Source: Bradyrhizobium sp. Ec3.3
GTDB lineage: Bacteria; Pseudomonadota; Alphaproteobacteria; Rhizobiales; Xanthobacteraceae
Length of the DNA: 64,000 nucleotides
Assembly: GCF_000472925.1 (NCBI RefSeq)
Contig: NZ_AXAS01000041.1
Coordinates: forward strand, 25,969-89,968
Direction: 5' to 3'
Notes under the pieces: model-generated
Seen by the model: the letters and a program-made list of their open reading frames with translations, nothing else
Told to the model about the DNA's origin: nothing
Database searches by the model: none
Made by a program: the position numbers and the translations under genes
Part shown: positions 1 through 8,577 of the stretch, piece after piece
Position numbering within the stretch: position 1 is the stretch's first letter
How the letters are laid out: every line of letters begins with the position of its first letter

Positions 1-1225
1 CCACGGTGCCGCCGCCGGGATAGCAGCCGAGCCCCTCGGCGAAGGTGGCGGCCTTGATCTTCTGATGCAGCTTGAGCGCCGGATCGAACGAGGTGCGCGT
101 CGCGCGATCGGCGACGAGCTCGATCGCCCAGAACAGGCCGCGGCCCCTGATATCGCCGACATGGCGGTGATTGCCAAAGCGCTCGGTCAGCCGCTGCTCG
201 AGCTGACGTCCGCGCTCCCTGACCTGGTCGAGCAGGGCGTCCTCGCGGATCACCTCCTGCACGGCGAGTGCCGCGGCGCAGGCGAGGGGATGGGCGAGAT
301 AAGTGTGGCCGTGCTGAAACGCACCGCTTCCGGCGCGGATCGTGTCGACGATCTTGCCGCTTGCGAGCATCGCGCCGATCGGCTGATAGCCGCCGCCAAG
401 ACCCTTGGCGATCGCCTGGATGTCGGGCGCGATGCCTTCCTGCTGCCAGGCATGCGTGGTGCCGGTGCGGCCCATGCCGCACATGACTTCGTCGAGGATG
501 AGCAGCGCGCCATGGCGGTTGCAGATCTCGCGCACCGCCTTGAAGTAGCCATCCGGCGCAGTGACGGCACCGGCGGTGGCGCCGACGACCGGCTCGGCAA
601 GGAAGGCTGCGACGGTGTCGGGACCGAGCCGCTGGAACTCGGCTTCGAGCTCGGCGGCCAGCCGTGCCACGAACGCTGCATCGGACTCGTTGTCGTGCTT
701 CTCGTGATAGGCAAAGGCCGGCGTCACATGGCTGAAGGCGCCGGACAGCAGCGGCGCATAGGGTTCGCGGCGCCAGGCGTTGCCGCCGGCGGCGAGTGCG
801 CCGAGCGTGTTGCCGTGATAGCTCTGGCGCCGCGCGATGAAGTGTTGCCGTTGCGGCTCGCCGCGCTCGATGAAGTATTGCCGCGCGAGCTTGATGCTGG
901 CTTCGATCGCTTCCGATCCGCCGCTGACGAAATAGGCGTAGGCGAGCCCGCCGGGCTCATGGCCGACCAGCGTCTCGGCCAGCCGCTCCGCCGCCTCGGA
1001 AGAGAAGAACGCGGTGTGCGCATAGGCCAGTGTCGAGGCCTGCTTCGCCAGCGCCGCGATCACGCGCGGATGCTGATGGCCGAGGCAGGAGACCGCGGCG
1101 CCTCCGGAGGCGTCGATCACGCGCCGTCCGTCCTCGGCGAAGAGGTAAACGCCTTCGCCGCCGATTGCCTTCGGCGGCGTCTCGCGCAAGGAACGGTGCA
1201 GCACGTGGCTCGTGCGGGTGCCCAT
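1..1225 (-). CDS. Class-III PLP-dependent aminotransferase, C-terminus cut by window edge
   Basis: The reverse strand from an ATG at 1225 reads without a stop to base 1 (408 codons). The order of motifs is that of class-III (omega/ornithine-type) aminotransferases: an N-terminal substrate-loop region, SGGSEAIEASIKLAR (PLP phosphate region), LILDEVMCGMGRTG (the Asp that binds the pyridine nitrogen) and AIAKGLGGGY, whose Lys should form the Schiff base. Enzymes of this family move an amino group from omega-amino acids, diamines or amines to pyruvate or 2-oxoglutarate; the exact substrate cannot be read from the sequence. It sits 3 bp after the stop of the RpiR regulator on the same strand, so the two are probably cotranscribed and divergent from the amino-acid permeases. 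The last ~40-50 residues lie outside the window. Confidence 0.9.
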   Translation of the reverse strand, partial: MGTRTSHVLHRSLRETPPKAIGGEGVYLFAEDGRRVIDASGGAAVSCLGHQHPRVIAALAKQASTLAYAHTAFFSSEAAERLAETLVGHEPGGLAYAYFVSGGSEAIEASIKLARQYFIERGEPQRQHFIARRQSYHGNTLGALAAGGNAWRREPYAPLLSGAFSHVTPAFAYHEKHDNESDAAFVARLAAELEAEFQRLGPDTVAAFLAEPVVGATAGAVTAPDGYFKAVREICNRHGALLILDEVMCGMGRTGTTHAWQQEGIAPDIQAIAKGLGGGYQPIGAMLASGKIVDTIRAGSGAFQHGHTYLAHPLACAAALAVQEVIREDALLDQVRERGRQLEQRLTERFGNHRHVGDIRGRGLFWAIELVADRATRTSFDPALKLHQKIKAATFAEGLGCYPGGGTV

Positions 1226-1228
1226 GGC

Positions 1229-2101
1229 TCAACCTTTCTCTGATACGTAGATGGAGGTAGCGGTCAATCGCGCCTCGGTGTCCTGGAGGCGCTTCTTCGC
1301 AGCCGCGCCGCCGAGCGAGAACGTCACCGCGGCGAGCGACTGCGCGATCGCGATCGCGCCGGTGAGGCTCGGGAAGAATCCGGGCGAAGACGCAGCTTCA
1401 AACAGCAGCACATGGTCCGCGCCTTCGGCCATCGGCGCGGCAACGCTGTCCGCGATCGAGATCAGCGTCGCGCCGGCGCGATAGGCGGCTTGCGCCACCC
1501 GGACGCTTGCGCCCGTGTAGGGCGTGAAGCCGATCACGACGACCGCTTCGCCGGCACGGAAGGCGCCGATGTCGAGATCGTCAGGGCCGGAGCCGCCGAC
1601 GATCTGCACCTCACCCGCGCGGAACAGCCGCAGCTCATAGTTCAGGAGCTCCGCAACACTGCGGCAGCTTCGGAAGCCGGCAATCCAGATGCGCTTGGCG
1701 TCGTGCAATGCCTTTGCGGCATCGGCCACGGAGGAGGCCGAGATCCGCGGCAGGCCCAAAGCTTCCGCTTCGAGCTTGTCGCTGATCAGCGCGACGTCGG
1801 AATTCGGACCGTGGCGGCGCCCTTTGGCGCGGCCCGAGAAGGGCGAGGTCTGCGACGGCCGTCGCGCTTCGGTCAGCGCCGCGCGCAACGCGTCCCAGCC
1901 GGAATAGCCGATCGCCTTGGCAAGCCGCGTGAACGCGGCAGGGTCGGCGCCCGCTTCGGCCGCGAGATCGCGCATCGAGCGGGTGGTGGCGTCGTAGTCA
2001 TTGGCCGCGACAAAACGTCCGACCTCCTGCAGCCGCATCGGGAGCGATGGCAGTGCGCTGCAGAGTTCGCTCAGGGGTGAGGATTTCGCTGGCTCGGCCA
2101 T
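1229..2101 (-). CDS. MurR/RpiR-family transcriptional regulator
   Basis: This 290-residue protein has an N-terminal HTH_6 domain (about residues 15-85, containing SMRDLAAEAGADPAAFTRLAKAIGYSG-type helix-turn-helix sequence split here only for description) and a SIS sugar-isomerase fold (about 110-260). The frame is open upstream to 2248, but I chose ATG 2101 because homologues begin near the HTH domain and the upstream part is low-quality sequence overlapping the operator. RpiR proteins usually sense phosphosugars or related ligands through SIS. This one lies between an aminotransferase and amino-acid permeases, so it more likely controls nitrogen-compound catabolism. A perfect 7+7 bp inverted repeat directly upstream (2110-2138) is a candidate autoregulatory operator. 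Confidence 0.88.
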   Translation of the reverse strand: MAEPAKSSPLSELCSALPSLPMRLQEVGRFVAANDYDATTRSMRDLAAEAGADPAAFTRLAKAIGYSGWDALRAALTEARRPSQTSPFSGRAKGRRHGPNSDVALISDKLEAEALGLPRISASSVADAAKALHDAKRIWIAGFRSCRSVAELLNYELRLFRAGEVQIVGGSGPDDLDIGAFRAGEAVVVIGFTPYTGASVRVAQAAYRAGATLISIADSVAAPMAEGADHVLLFEAASSPGFFPSLTGAIAIAQSLAAVTFSLGGAAAKKRLQDTEARLTATSIYVSEKG

Positions 2102-2109
2102 GAAACATT

Positions 2110-2138
2110 TGTTGCATATATCGCCGATTGGTGCAACA
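2110..2138. promoter_or_regulatory. Candidate RpiR operator: TGTTGCA-N15-TGCAACA
   Basis: Perfect 7 bp arms (2110-2116 and 2132-2138) separated by 15 bp, lying 8 bp upstream of the RpiR start codon and ~70 bp upstream of the permease start. The position suits simultaneous control of the divergent regulator/aminotransferase and permease units. Assignment to this regulator is inference. Confidence 0.45.
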
Positions 2139-2208
2139 GTTGATGCGCGCCAACGAGGCGCATGGCCGGAAATCGCTGCTTTCAAAGCGCTTTGAGGATT
2201 TTTGTGCT

Positions 2209-3396
2209 GTGACGACCGATAGCCCCAGACCACCGCCGCGCCGGACATTCTCGCTCGCGCTGGGAGGCCCGCAGCTCAAGGGCCTGCTATGGCAGATCCT
2301 CGTCGTCGGCATTGCCCTCGCCATCATCGCCTTCCTCTGGTCCAACACCGTTCACAATCTCTCGGCGCGCCGCATCTCCACCGGCTTTGCGTTCCTCGGC
2401 CGCGAGGCCGGCATGCCGATCGCCGACAGCCTGCTCGCCTACAGCCCGAAGGACACCTACTTCTGGGCGTTCGTCGTCGGTGTCGCCAACACCTTGCGCG
2501 TCGCCGTCATCGGCATCGTGCTCGCGACGATCCTGGGAACGCTGATTGGCATCTCGCGCCTATCGGCCAACTGGCTGCTGTCGCGGCTCGCTGCCGTCTA
2601 TGTCGAAGTGCTGCGCGACATCCCGCTGCTGTTGCAGCTCCTGTTCTGGTACGTGCTGATGCAGGCGCTACCGGCCGCGCGCGCTGCATGGCGGCCGATC
2701 GAGGGTGTCTTCCTGTCCAATCGCGGTCTGATTCTGCCGTCGATCCCGATCGGCGAGGGGCAGCTTTGGGTACTCGGCACCGCCCTTGCCGGCGCGGTCG
2801 TGTTTTACGTCATAAGGCGGGCTCTGATCGCGCAGCAGATGCTCGACGGCAGGCCTCGGCCGGCCTGGCCTTTTGCGCTCGGCCTCATCGTCGCGCTGCC
2901 GGCGCTGTTGTCGTGGCAGCTCGGTGTGCGCTGGACCATCGCCTGGCCCGAGCTGCGCGGCTTCAACTTCGTCGGCGGGTTGACGCTCGCGCCGGAATAT
3001 TTTGCGCTGCTGATCGCGCTCGTGACCTACACTTCGGCCTTCATCGCCGAGATCGTGCGCAGCGGCATTCAGTCGGTGTCGCGGGGACAGTGGGACGCCG
3101 CCAACGCGCTCGGCCTGCGCCGCAGCTTCATGCTGCGGCAGATCATCCTGCCGCAGGCGCTGCGCGTCATCGTGCCGCCGATGACGAGCCAGTATCTCAA
3201 CCTCACCAAGAACTCCTCGCTCGCGGTTGCGATCGGCTACCAGGACGTGGTCTCGATCGCCAACACCACGCTGAACCAGACCGGGCAGGCGATCGAGGCG
3301 ATTGCGCTGATCATGGCGGTGTTCCTGACCATCAGCCTGTCGATCAGCTTCTTCATGAACTGGTACAACGCGCGCATCGCGCTGGTGGAGCGCTGA
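2209..3396 (+). CDS. Amino-acid ABC transporter permease, AapQ/BztB-like
   Basis: A long (395 aa) polar-amino-acid permease. It has the AapQ/BztB plan: a short cytosolic tail (TDSPRPPPRRTFSL), a first TM helix (about 25-45), a periplasmic insert, then the HisM-type permease core, with a large extra loop between its halves and the EAA motif DAANALGLRRSFMLRQIILPQA near the C-terminus. It would import general L-amino acids through the inner membrane together with AapM, AapJ and AapP. The frame is open from 2128, but homologues begin at the TTDSPRP tail. I therefore prefer GTG 2209, preceded by GAGG at 2194; this start is not certain. It is followed after 2 bp by the partner permease. No AapJ or AapP gene is adjacent. 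Confidence 0.85.
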   Translation: MTTDSPRPPPRRTFSLALGGPQLKGLLWQILVVGIALAIIAFLWSNTVHNLSARRISTGFAFLGREAGMPIADSLLAYSPKDTYFWAFVVGVANTLRVAVIGIVLATILGTLIGISRLSANWLLSRLAAVYVEVLRDIPLLLQLLFWYVLMQALPAARAAWRPIEGVFLSNRGLILPSIPIGEGQLWVLGTALAGAVVFYVIRRALIAQQMLDGRPRPAWPFALGLIVALPALLSWQLGVRWTIAWPELRGFNFVGGLTLAPEYFALLIALVTYTSAFIAEIVRSGIQSVSRGQWDAANALGLRRSFMLRQIILPQALRVIVPPMTSQYLNLTKNSSLAVAIGYQDVVSIANTTLNQTGQAIEAIALIMAVFLTISLSISFFMNWYNARIALVER

Positions 3397-3398
3397 CG

Positions 3399-4499
3399 AT
3401 GACGGCGATCACTGACGTTCCGCGCACTGTCCGCCGGCCGCAATCCGGCAACCGCGTGCTGCGCTGGGTGCGCGCCAACCTGTTCTCCTCAATCCCGAAT
3501 GTGATCATCACGCTCGTGCTCTTCGCAGTGCTCGCCAAGGGCGTGATCAGCTTCGTGCAATGGGGCATTGCGAACGCGGTCTGGCTGACGCCTCCGAATG
3601 ACTCCAGTGCTTGCCGCGCGGCGCGCGGCGTCGGCGCCTGCTGGGCCGTCATCCCCGAAAAGTACCGCTTCATCCTGTTCGGCACCTATCCGTTCGACGA
3701 GCAGTGGCGGCCGGCGCTCGCGGTCCTGCTCTTCATCGCGCTGTTCTACGTCTCGACCCGCCGCGCGTGGTGGCGGCGCGAGCTCGTCTATGTCTGGATC
3801 GCCGCGCTCGCGCTAATCAGCGTGTTGATGTGGGGCGGCGTCTTCGGGCTGTCCTTCGTCTCGCAGGACCGCTGGGGCGGATTGCCGGTGACGCTGATCC
3901 TGGCGACCTTTGGCCTCGCCTTCGGCTTCCCGCTCGGTATCCTGGTGGCGCTCGGCCGACGCTCCAAATTGCCGGCGATCCGCTCGCTCTGCGTGCTCTA
4001 TGTCGAACTGATCCGCGGCGTGCCGCTGGTGAGCCTCTTGTTCATGGCAAGCGTGATGTTTCCGCTATTCATGCCCGGCGGCTTCAACATCGACAAGCTG
4101 CTCCGCGCGCAGATCGCAATCATCCTGTTCGCCGGCGCCTATCTTGCCGAAGTGATCCGCGGCGGTCTCCAGGCCGTGCCGCGCGGGCAATATGAGGCCG
4201 CCGACGCGCTCGGGCTATCCTACTGGCGCAAGCAGCGGCTGATCATCCTGCCGCAGGCCATCCGCCACGTCATCCCGCCGCTGGTCAATACCTTCATCGC
4301 CTTCTTCAAGGACACCAGCCTCGTCCTGATCATCGGCATCTTCGACCTGCTGACGACAGCCAAGACCGCAATCATCGATCCCGCCTGGCAGCAGTTTTCG
4401 GTCGAGGTCTACATCTTCATCGCCGCGATCTATTTCGCCTTCTGCTTCGCGATGTCGCGCTATAGCCGAAGCCTCGAGGCGCAGACGACGGGACGATGA
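3399..4499 (+). CDS. Amino-acid ABC transporter permease, AapM/BztC-like
   Basis: This 366-residue inner-membrane permease is the second half of an Aap/Bzt pair. Hydrophobic segments appear at about 35-60, 110-130, 145-170 and through the C-terminal permease core, and the EAA loop reads EAADALGLSYWRKQRLIILP. A periplasmic segment with two Cys (SACRAARGVGACW) precedes the second TM helix, as in AapM. The ATG at 3399 lies 2 bp after the AapQ stop, so translation is probably coupled. The gene is followed by an unrelated secreted hydrolase and not by aapP. The system must therefore borrow an ATPase and binding protein encoded elsewhere, or be non-functional. Confidence 0.87.
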   Translation: MTAITDVPRTVRRPQSGNRVLRWVRANLFSSIPNVIITLVLFAVLAKGVISFVQWGIANAVWLTPPNDSSACRAARGVGACWAVIPEKYRFILFGTYPFDEQWRPALAVLLFIALFYVSTRRAWWRRELVYVWIAALALISVLMWGGVFGLSFVSQDRWGGLPVTLILATFGLAFGFPLGILVALGRRSKLPAIRSLCVLYVELIRGVPLVSLLFMASVMFPLFMPGGFNIDKLLRAQIAIILFAGAYLAEVIRGGLQAVPRGQYEAADALGLSYWRKQRLIILPQAIRHVIPPLVNTFIAFFKDTSLVLIIGIFDLLTTAKTAIIDPAWQQFSVEVYIFIAAIYFAFCFAMSRYSRSLEAQTTGR

Positions 4500-4597
4500 C
4501 GTTGGTCGCAACCTGCCGAAAGTTTGCGCTTGCGTAGATTGCTGATCTAAAGTTGTAATACCAGAGATTGAGCTACAGTCGATTTGGCGAGGCCGTC

Positions 4598-6028
4598 ATG
4601 CGCGTGGCCGTTTCGCAACAATACATCGTCACTTTGATCGTCGCCGCCGTCATCGGCGTGTCGCCGCTTGCTGCCGAGCCCGCGGGGTTGCGCAGCTATC
4701 AGGCCCCGATCGGTGAGAGTTCGATTTCAGGGATTTCGTCAGGCGCATTCATGGCTGTGCAGTTCGGCACGGCCTGGTCGTCGGTCATCAAGGGCGTCGG
4801 CGTGGTTGCGGGCGGCCCTTATTGGTGCGCCAAGGCGGACGCGTTCGATGCCGTCACAGGGTACTGGGGGCCGATCTGGCGGGCCACGGGTGCCTGCATG
4901 AAAGGGCCCGCGACGGATCTGCATACGAGCGATTTCACGGCAAAGGCCGATGCGAAGGCAGCGGCGGGCGAGATCGATCCGCTCAGCAATGTGAAGAGGC
5001 AGAAGATCTATCTCTTTCACGGCTACAATGACGCGGTCGTCGACAAGGCGGCGACCGACGCGACCGCCGATTTCTATCGGCACTATATGGGTGATGCCAA
5101 TCGCGGCAACCTGTTCTACCAGACCGCGCTAGGCGCGGGCCACTCGTTCGTCGTGACCAGACAGGACGCTCCTGGTCTCAACGACTGCAAGGGCAACGCC
5201 GAGCCCTATATCGACCAATGCGGCTACGATCAGGCTGGCATCATCCTGCAGCACATCTACGGCCGCTTGAATCGGCCCAATCCCGCGCAGCTTGCGGGCT
5301 CGGTGAAGAGCTTTGATCAATCCGTCTATACCGGGCCGGATGTGCCCGACGCGCTGAGCATGGGCGACACCGGTTACGTGTTCGTGCCTCAGGATTGCGA
5401 GCAGGGCGCCCCGTGTCGCGTCCACGTCGCGCTCCACGGATGTAAGCAGGATGTCGGCGACATCGGCCGCCGGTTCGTCGACGAGGCCGGCTACAATGCG
5501 TGGGCCGATACCAATCACCTGATCGTCCTCTATCCGCAGACGAAGGCCAGCCCATATCTGCCAGGCAATCCGCAGGCGTGCTGGGATTGGTGGAGCTATG
5601 TCGACCATGAAGACAGCTACGTGACGAAGTCCGGATCGCAGATCAGGGCGATCAAAGCCATGCTGGACGCACTCACGGCGGGCAGCCCGGCGTCGGACGA
5701 CGCGACCGCGTCATCCCTGTCCGCACCTCAGTGGGTCACGGCGATCGATGCGTCGGACACCGGCATCGACCTCGCTTGGTTGCCGGTGGACGGCGTGACT
5801 GCCTATCGGGTTTGGCGTGCGGGGACCGATGGTGCGTTCCAGAGGATTGGCGAGGTGACGGGCGCGAGCTTTGCAGATTCCGGCCTTACACCGCAGACGA
5901 CATACCGCTGGCGCGTCTCCGCCGTTCGGAACGGAACGGAAGGGCCTGCCTCCGAGGACGCGATCGGCACAACGCAGTCGCCGCCTCCTCGCTGCAACGA
6001 TCCCGGCTCCTGCCCGATCGCCAAATAG
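4598..6028 (+). CDS. Secreted polyhydroxyalkanoate depolymerase (type-2 catalytic domain) with C-terminal FN3 domain
   Basis: A 476-residue exported hydrolase that should cleave extracellular poly(3-hydroxybutyrate) or similar polyesters. The start at ATG 4598 is supported by GCGAGG upstream and gives a clear signal peptide (residues 1-27, ending PLAA). The nucleophile sits in SGISSGAFMAVQ, as in type-2 extracellular PHB depolymerases, and downstream are LFHGYNDAVVD and ALGAGHSFV, candidates for the acid and His. A second conserved block (VHVALHGCKQD; PQACWDWW) belongs to the same esterase_PHB fold. The C-terminus (about 375-460) is a fibronectin type III repeat (AYRVWRA; TYRWRVSAV), a usual linker or substrate-binding module. 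The protein ends with a short Cys-containing tail. It is monocistronic and convergent with the amidase. Confidence 0.85.
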   Translation: MRVAVSQQYIVTLIVAAVIGVSPLAAEPAGLRSYQAPIGESSISGISSGAFMAVQFGTAWSSVIKGVGVVAGGPYWCAKADAFDAVTGYWGPIWRATGACMKGPATDLHTSDFTAKADAKAAAGEIDPLSNVKRQKIYLFHGYNDAVVDKAATDATADFYRHYMGDANRGNLFYQTALGAGHSFVVTRQDAPGLNDCKGNAEPYIDQCGYDQAGIILQHIYGRLNRPNPAQLAGSVKSFDQSVYTGPDVPDALSMGDTGYVFVPQDCEQGAPCRVHVALHGCKQDVGDIGRRFVDEAGYNAWADTNHLIVLYPQTKASPYLPGNPQACWDWWSYVDHEDSYVTKSGSQIRAIKAMLDALTAGSPASDDATASSLSAPQWVTAIDASDTGIDLAWLPVDGVTAYRVWRAGTDGAFQRIGEVTGASFADSGLTPQTTYRWRVSAVRNGTEGPASEDAIGTTQSPPPRCNDPGSCPIAK

Positions 6029-6063
6029 CCAGGCAGCACCGCGTCGACCCGCGAAACGAGGCT

Positions 6064-7485
6064 TTACTTCTTTACCCTCGGATCGATCGGCGTCGTCCCA
6101 CGCACGCCCAGAATATCCTCCAGCACCTTCGCACCCGCGATCACCTCGGCATCGCCGCGGGGAGTGGCAACCACCTGCACGCCGACCGGCAGTCCGGATG
6201 CGGTGAAGCCGCAGGGCAGCGACAGGGACGGGCAGCAGGCGAGCGTGATGGCGGAGACGATGCCGAGCCACTCGATGTAATTGTCGAACCGCTTGCCGTC
6301 GCATTCGGCGACATAGCGGTTCTCGATCGGGAACGGCGGTACGATCGTCGTGGGCGTGAGCAGGAGGTCGTAGGTTTTGAAGAACTCAACCGCACGCGCC
6401 GTCATCGCAAGGCGTTGCGCCTCCGCGCGCGCGATCTCGTCGACCGTGAGTCTGAGCCCTTCCTCGATGTTCCAGATCACTTCGGGCTTCAACAGATCGC
6501 GCTTTTCGCGCAGGAGCCTGGCCTTGCTCATGGCGAAGTCGAGCGCACGCAGCACGTGGAAGCATTCAAGCGCCTCGCGCCAGTCCGGGTGCGCCTCTTC
6601 CACGATTACGTCGGCTTCCGCAAAGTGCTCCGCCGCCTTACGCGTGATCGCCTTGACCTCGGGGTCGACGGGCGTGATGCCGAGGTCGGGCGAATAGGCG
6701 ATGCGCTTCGGCTTCTTGCCCGAGCGGGCCGCGGAGAGGAACGAGGTCGCCGGCGCCGGCAGCGACAGCGGATCGGCCGCATATTCGCCGCTCATGGCGT
6801 CGAGCAGCAGCGCAAGGTCCTCGACGTTGCGCGCCATCGGCCCCTGCTGGCCGAGATTGCGGTCGACGCCGGCCGCGGGCGTATGCGCGACGCGGCCGAT
6901 GCTTGGCCGCATGCCGACGATGCCGCAAAAGCTCGCCGGGCTGCGCAGGCTGCCGCCCATATCGGAGCCGTGCGCGAGCCAAGCCGTGCCGGTCGCAAGT
7001 GCCACCGCCGCGCCGCCGGATGAGCCGGCCGCCGACTTCGACGTGTCCCAGGGATTGAGTGTCGCGCCGAACACCTCGTTGAACGTGTTGGCGCCGGCGC
7101 CGAATTCCGGCGTGTTGGATTTTGCGTAGACGACCGCGCCATTGCCTTCGAGATGTTCGACCAGAAGGTCCGATCGCACAGGGATGTTGTCCTTGAAGAT
7201 CGGCGAGCCCTGCGTGTTCAGCACGCCGGCAACGTCGGTCAGATCCTTGATCGGCACCGGCAGGCCGGCGAGCAGCCCGCGCTCGGCGATCGGCTTCTGC
7301 ATCAGTGCGGTGGCGCTTTTCCGCGCGCGATCGAAGCACAGAATCGGCAGCGCATTGACCTTGCCGTCGACCTCCGCGATGCGCTTCTCCAGCGCGTCGA
7401 GAAGATCAAGTGGCGTGACGTCGCCCGAACGCAGTTTGTCGACCACGGCGCAGGCAGTTTCGCGGATCAGGTCTTGGGCTGACAA
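6064..7485 (-). CDS. Amidase-signature family amidase
   Basis: A 473-residue amidase with an intact Ser-cisSer-Lys triad. Lys is in PVPIKDLTDVAG (about residue 78), the cis-Ser in the SAAGSSGGAAVALATG block (about 153-168) and the nucleophilic Ser in GSDMGGSLRSPASFCG (about 173-188). Family members hydrolyse acyl amides to carboxylate and ammonia; GatA-type activity is unlikely because no gatC or gatB neighbours are present. No signal peptide is seen, so it is cytosolic. The start at 7485 gives the usual N-terminus. It is followed on its 5' side by a palindromic repeat and an SDR gene on the same strand; an operon is not obvious. Confidence 0.88.
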   Translation of the reverse strand: MSAQDLIRETACAVVDKLRSGDVTPLDLLDALEKRIAEVDGKVNALPILCFDRARKSATALMQKPIAERGLLAGLPVPIKDLTDVAGVLNTQGSPIFKDNIPVRSDLLVEHLEGNGAVVYAKSNTPEFGAGANTFNEVFGATLNPWDTSKSAAGSSGGAAVALATGTAWLAHGSDMGGSLRSPASFCGIVGMRPSIGRVAHTPAAGVDRNLGQQGPMARNVEDLALLLDAMSGEYAADPLSLPAPATSFLSAARSGKKPKRIAYSPDLGITPVDPEVKAITRKAAEHFAEADVIVEEAHPDWREALECFHVLRALDFAMSKARLLREKRDLLKPEVIWNIEEGLRLTVDEIARAEAQRLAMTARAVEFFKTYDLLLTPTTIVPPFPIENRYVAECDGKRFDNYIEWLGIVSAITLACCPSLSLPCGFTASGLPVGVQVVATPRGDAEVIAGAKVLEDILGVRGTTPIDPRVKK

Positions 7486-7514
7486 TTAGGATTCTCCTGT
7501 TGTTACCAAGTGCG

Positions 7515-7603
7515 CCGTCATTGCGAGGAGCGAAGCGACGAAGCAATCCAGACTTTCACCGTGGAGACATTTCTGGATAGCTTCGCTTCGCTCGCAATGA
7601 CGG
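7515..7603. repeat. Palindromic intergenic repeat, CCGTCATTGCGAG family (copy 1)
   Basis: Long imperfect hairpin with arms CCGTCATTGCGAG / CTCGCAATGACGG and further pairing of AAGCGA and TCGCTT blocks. Related copies are at 26014-26099 and 33651-33732. It lies between two co-directional genes and could act as a REP-like mRNA stabiliser or terminator. Confidence 0.8.
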
Positions 7604-7609
7604 GAAAAC

Positions 7610-8386
7610 TCAACCCCAACCCGCGCTGATCCCGCCATCCACCGTATAAATGACGCCCGACGTATAACCGGAACGGTCCGAGGCCAGGAACGCGATCAGA
7701 TCGCCGATCTCGCGCGCATGCGCGGGCCGGCCGAGCGGCAGGCTTTTCTGGAATTCCTTGTAACGGTTCTCGTCGCCAAACTGGTGCTTTGCGCGGGTCT
7801 TGAGCAGCGTGACGTGGCGGTCGGTCCCGACCGGGCCGGGATTGATGCCGACCACGCGGATGTTGTCGGCGAGGCTCTTGCCCCCGAGCGCACGTGTGAA
7901 GGCCATCAGCGCCGCATTGCCGGCGCTGCCGCAGATGTAGTTGGCGTCGAATTTCTCGCCGGCCGCGCCGATGTCGTTGACGATCACGCCGCCGCCGCGC
8001 GTCTTCATCTGGGCGTAGATCATGCGCGTGAGATTGATGTAGCCGAACACTTTCAATTCCCAGGCGTGACGCCAGGTCGCTTCGTCGATCTTGTCGATGG
8101 AGCCGCCGGGAATGTCGCCGGCATTGTTGACGAGGATGTCGATCCCGGCGGCTTCCTTGGCGAGCCGCGCGACGTCTTCAGCTTTGCGCAAGTCAACGAC
8201 GCTCGTCGCCGCATCGATCTGATGCGCCGAGCGCAAACGGTCAGCCAGCGTCTTGAGGTGGTCGCCGCTGCGGGCGGCGAGCAGGAGGTGGCAGCCTTCC
8301 TCGGCGAACGCCTCGGCAGCGGCCGCGCCGATGCCTTTGGACGCGCCGGTGATCAGGACGCGCTTGCCACGCAGATGCAGGTCCAT
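7610..8386 (-). CDS. Short-chain dehydrogenase/reductase (SDR), active-site Lys replaced
   Basis: A 258-residue Rossmann-fold protein with the nucleotide motif TGASKGIG (about 14-21) and NNAGDIPG. It should bind NAD(P)(H). The catalytic region is odd: the usual YxxxK reads Y-I-C-G-S in DANYICGSAGNAAL, so Lys is Ser, and the usual SS before it is NDIGAAG. The rest of the fold, including GVIYTVDGG near the end, is intact, which argues for a genuine atypical subfamily and not decay. ATG 8386 was chosen because upstream in-frame codons lie in the promoter region of the divergent dehydrogenase. The substrate is unknown. Confidence 0.85.
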   Translation of the reverse strand: MDLHLRGKRVLITGASKGIGAAAAEAFAEEGCHLLLAARSGDHLKTLADRLRSAHQIDAATSVVDLRKAEDVARLAKEAAGIDILVNNAGDIPGGSIDKIDEATWRHAWELKVFGYINLTRMIYAQMKTRGGGVIVNDIGAAGEKFDANYICGSAGNAALMAFTRALGGKSLADNIRVVGINPGPVGTDRHVTLLKTRAKHQFGDENRYKEFQKSLPLGRPAHAREIGDLIAFLASDRSGYTSGVIYTVDGGISAGWG

Positions 8387-8577
8387 GTGGATTCTCGCTG
8401 ACGTCGGGGAACAGGATGAAATCAGTAGGCGGTCGCCCGTGCCATGGTCAACATTGCAGTGCAGCGTTGCGCTGCTGGCGAGTTTGGTCCATTGCAGGCC
8501 TATCAACCAGGGCTCATGGTCGGCCCGGCCAGATCAAGCCAGGACAATTTCCAAAGAAAGCTTCCAGGACAACCAGA

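Noticed and set aside
2289..3398. N-terminal extension of the second Aap permease into the first
   Set aside because: The extension is an out-of-frame reading of the first permease; ATG 3399 follows the AapQ stop directly and starts a normal AapM-like protein.
5731..7023. Long plus-strand frame covering the depolymerase end and the amidase
   Set aside because: Arg/Gly/Asp-rich shadow translation opposite the amidase signature; no family resemblance.
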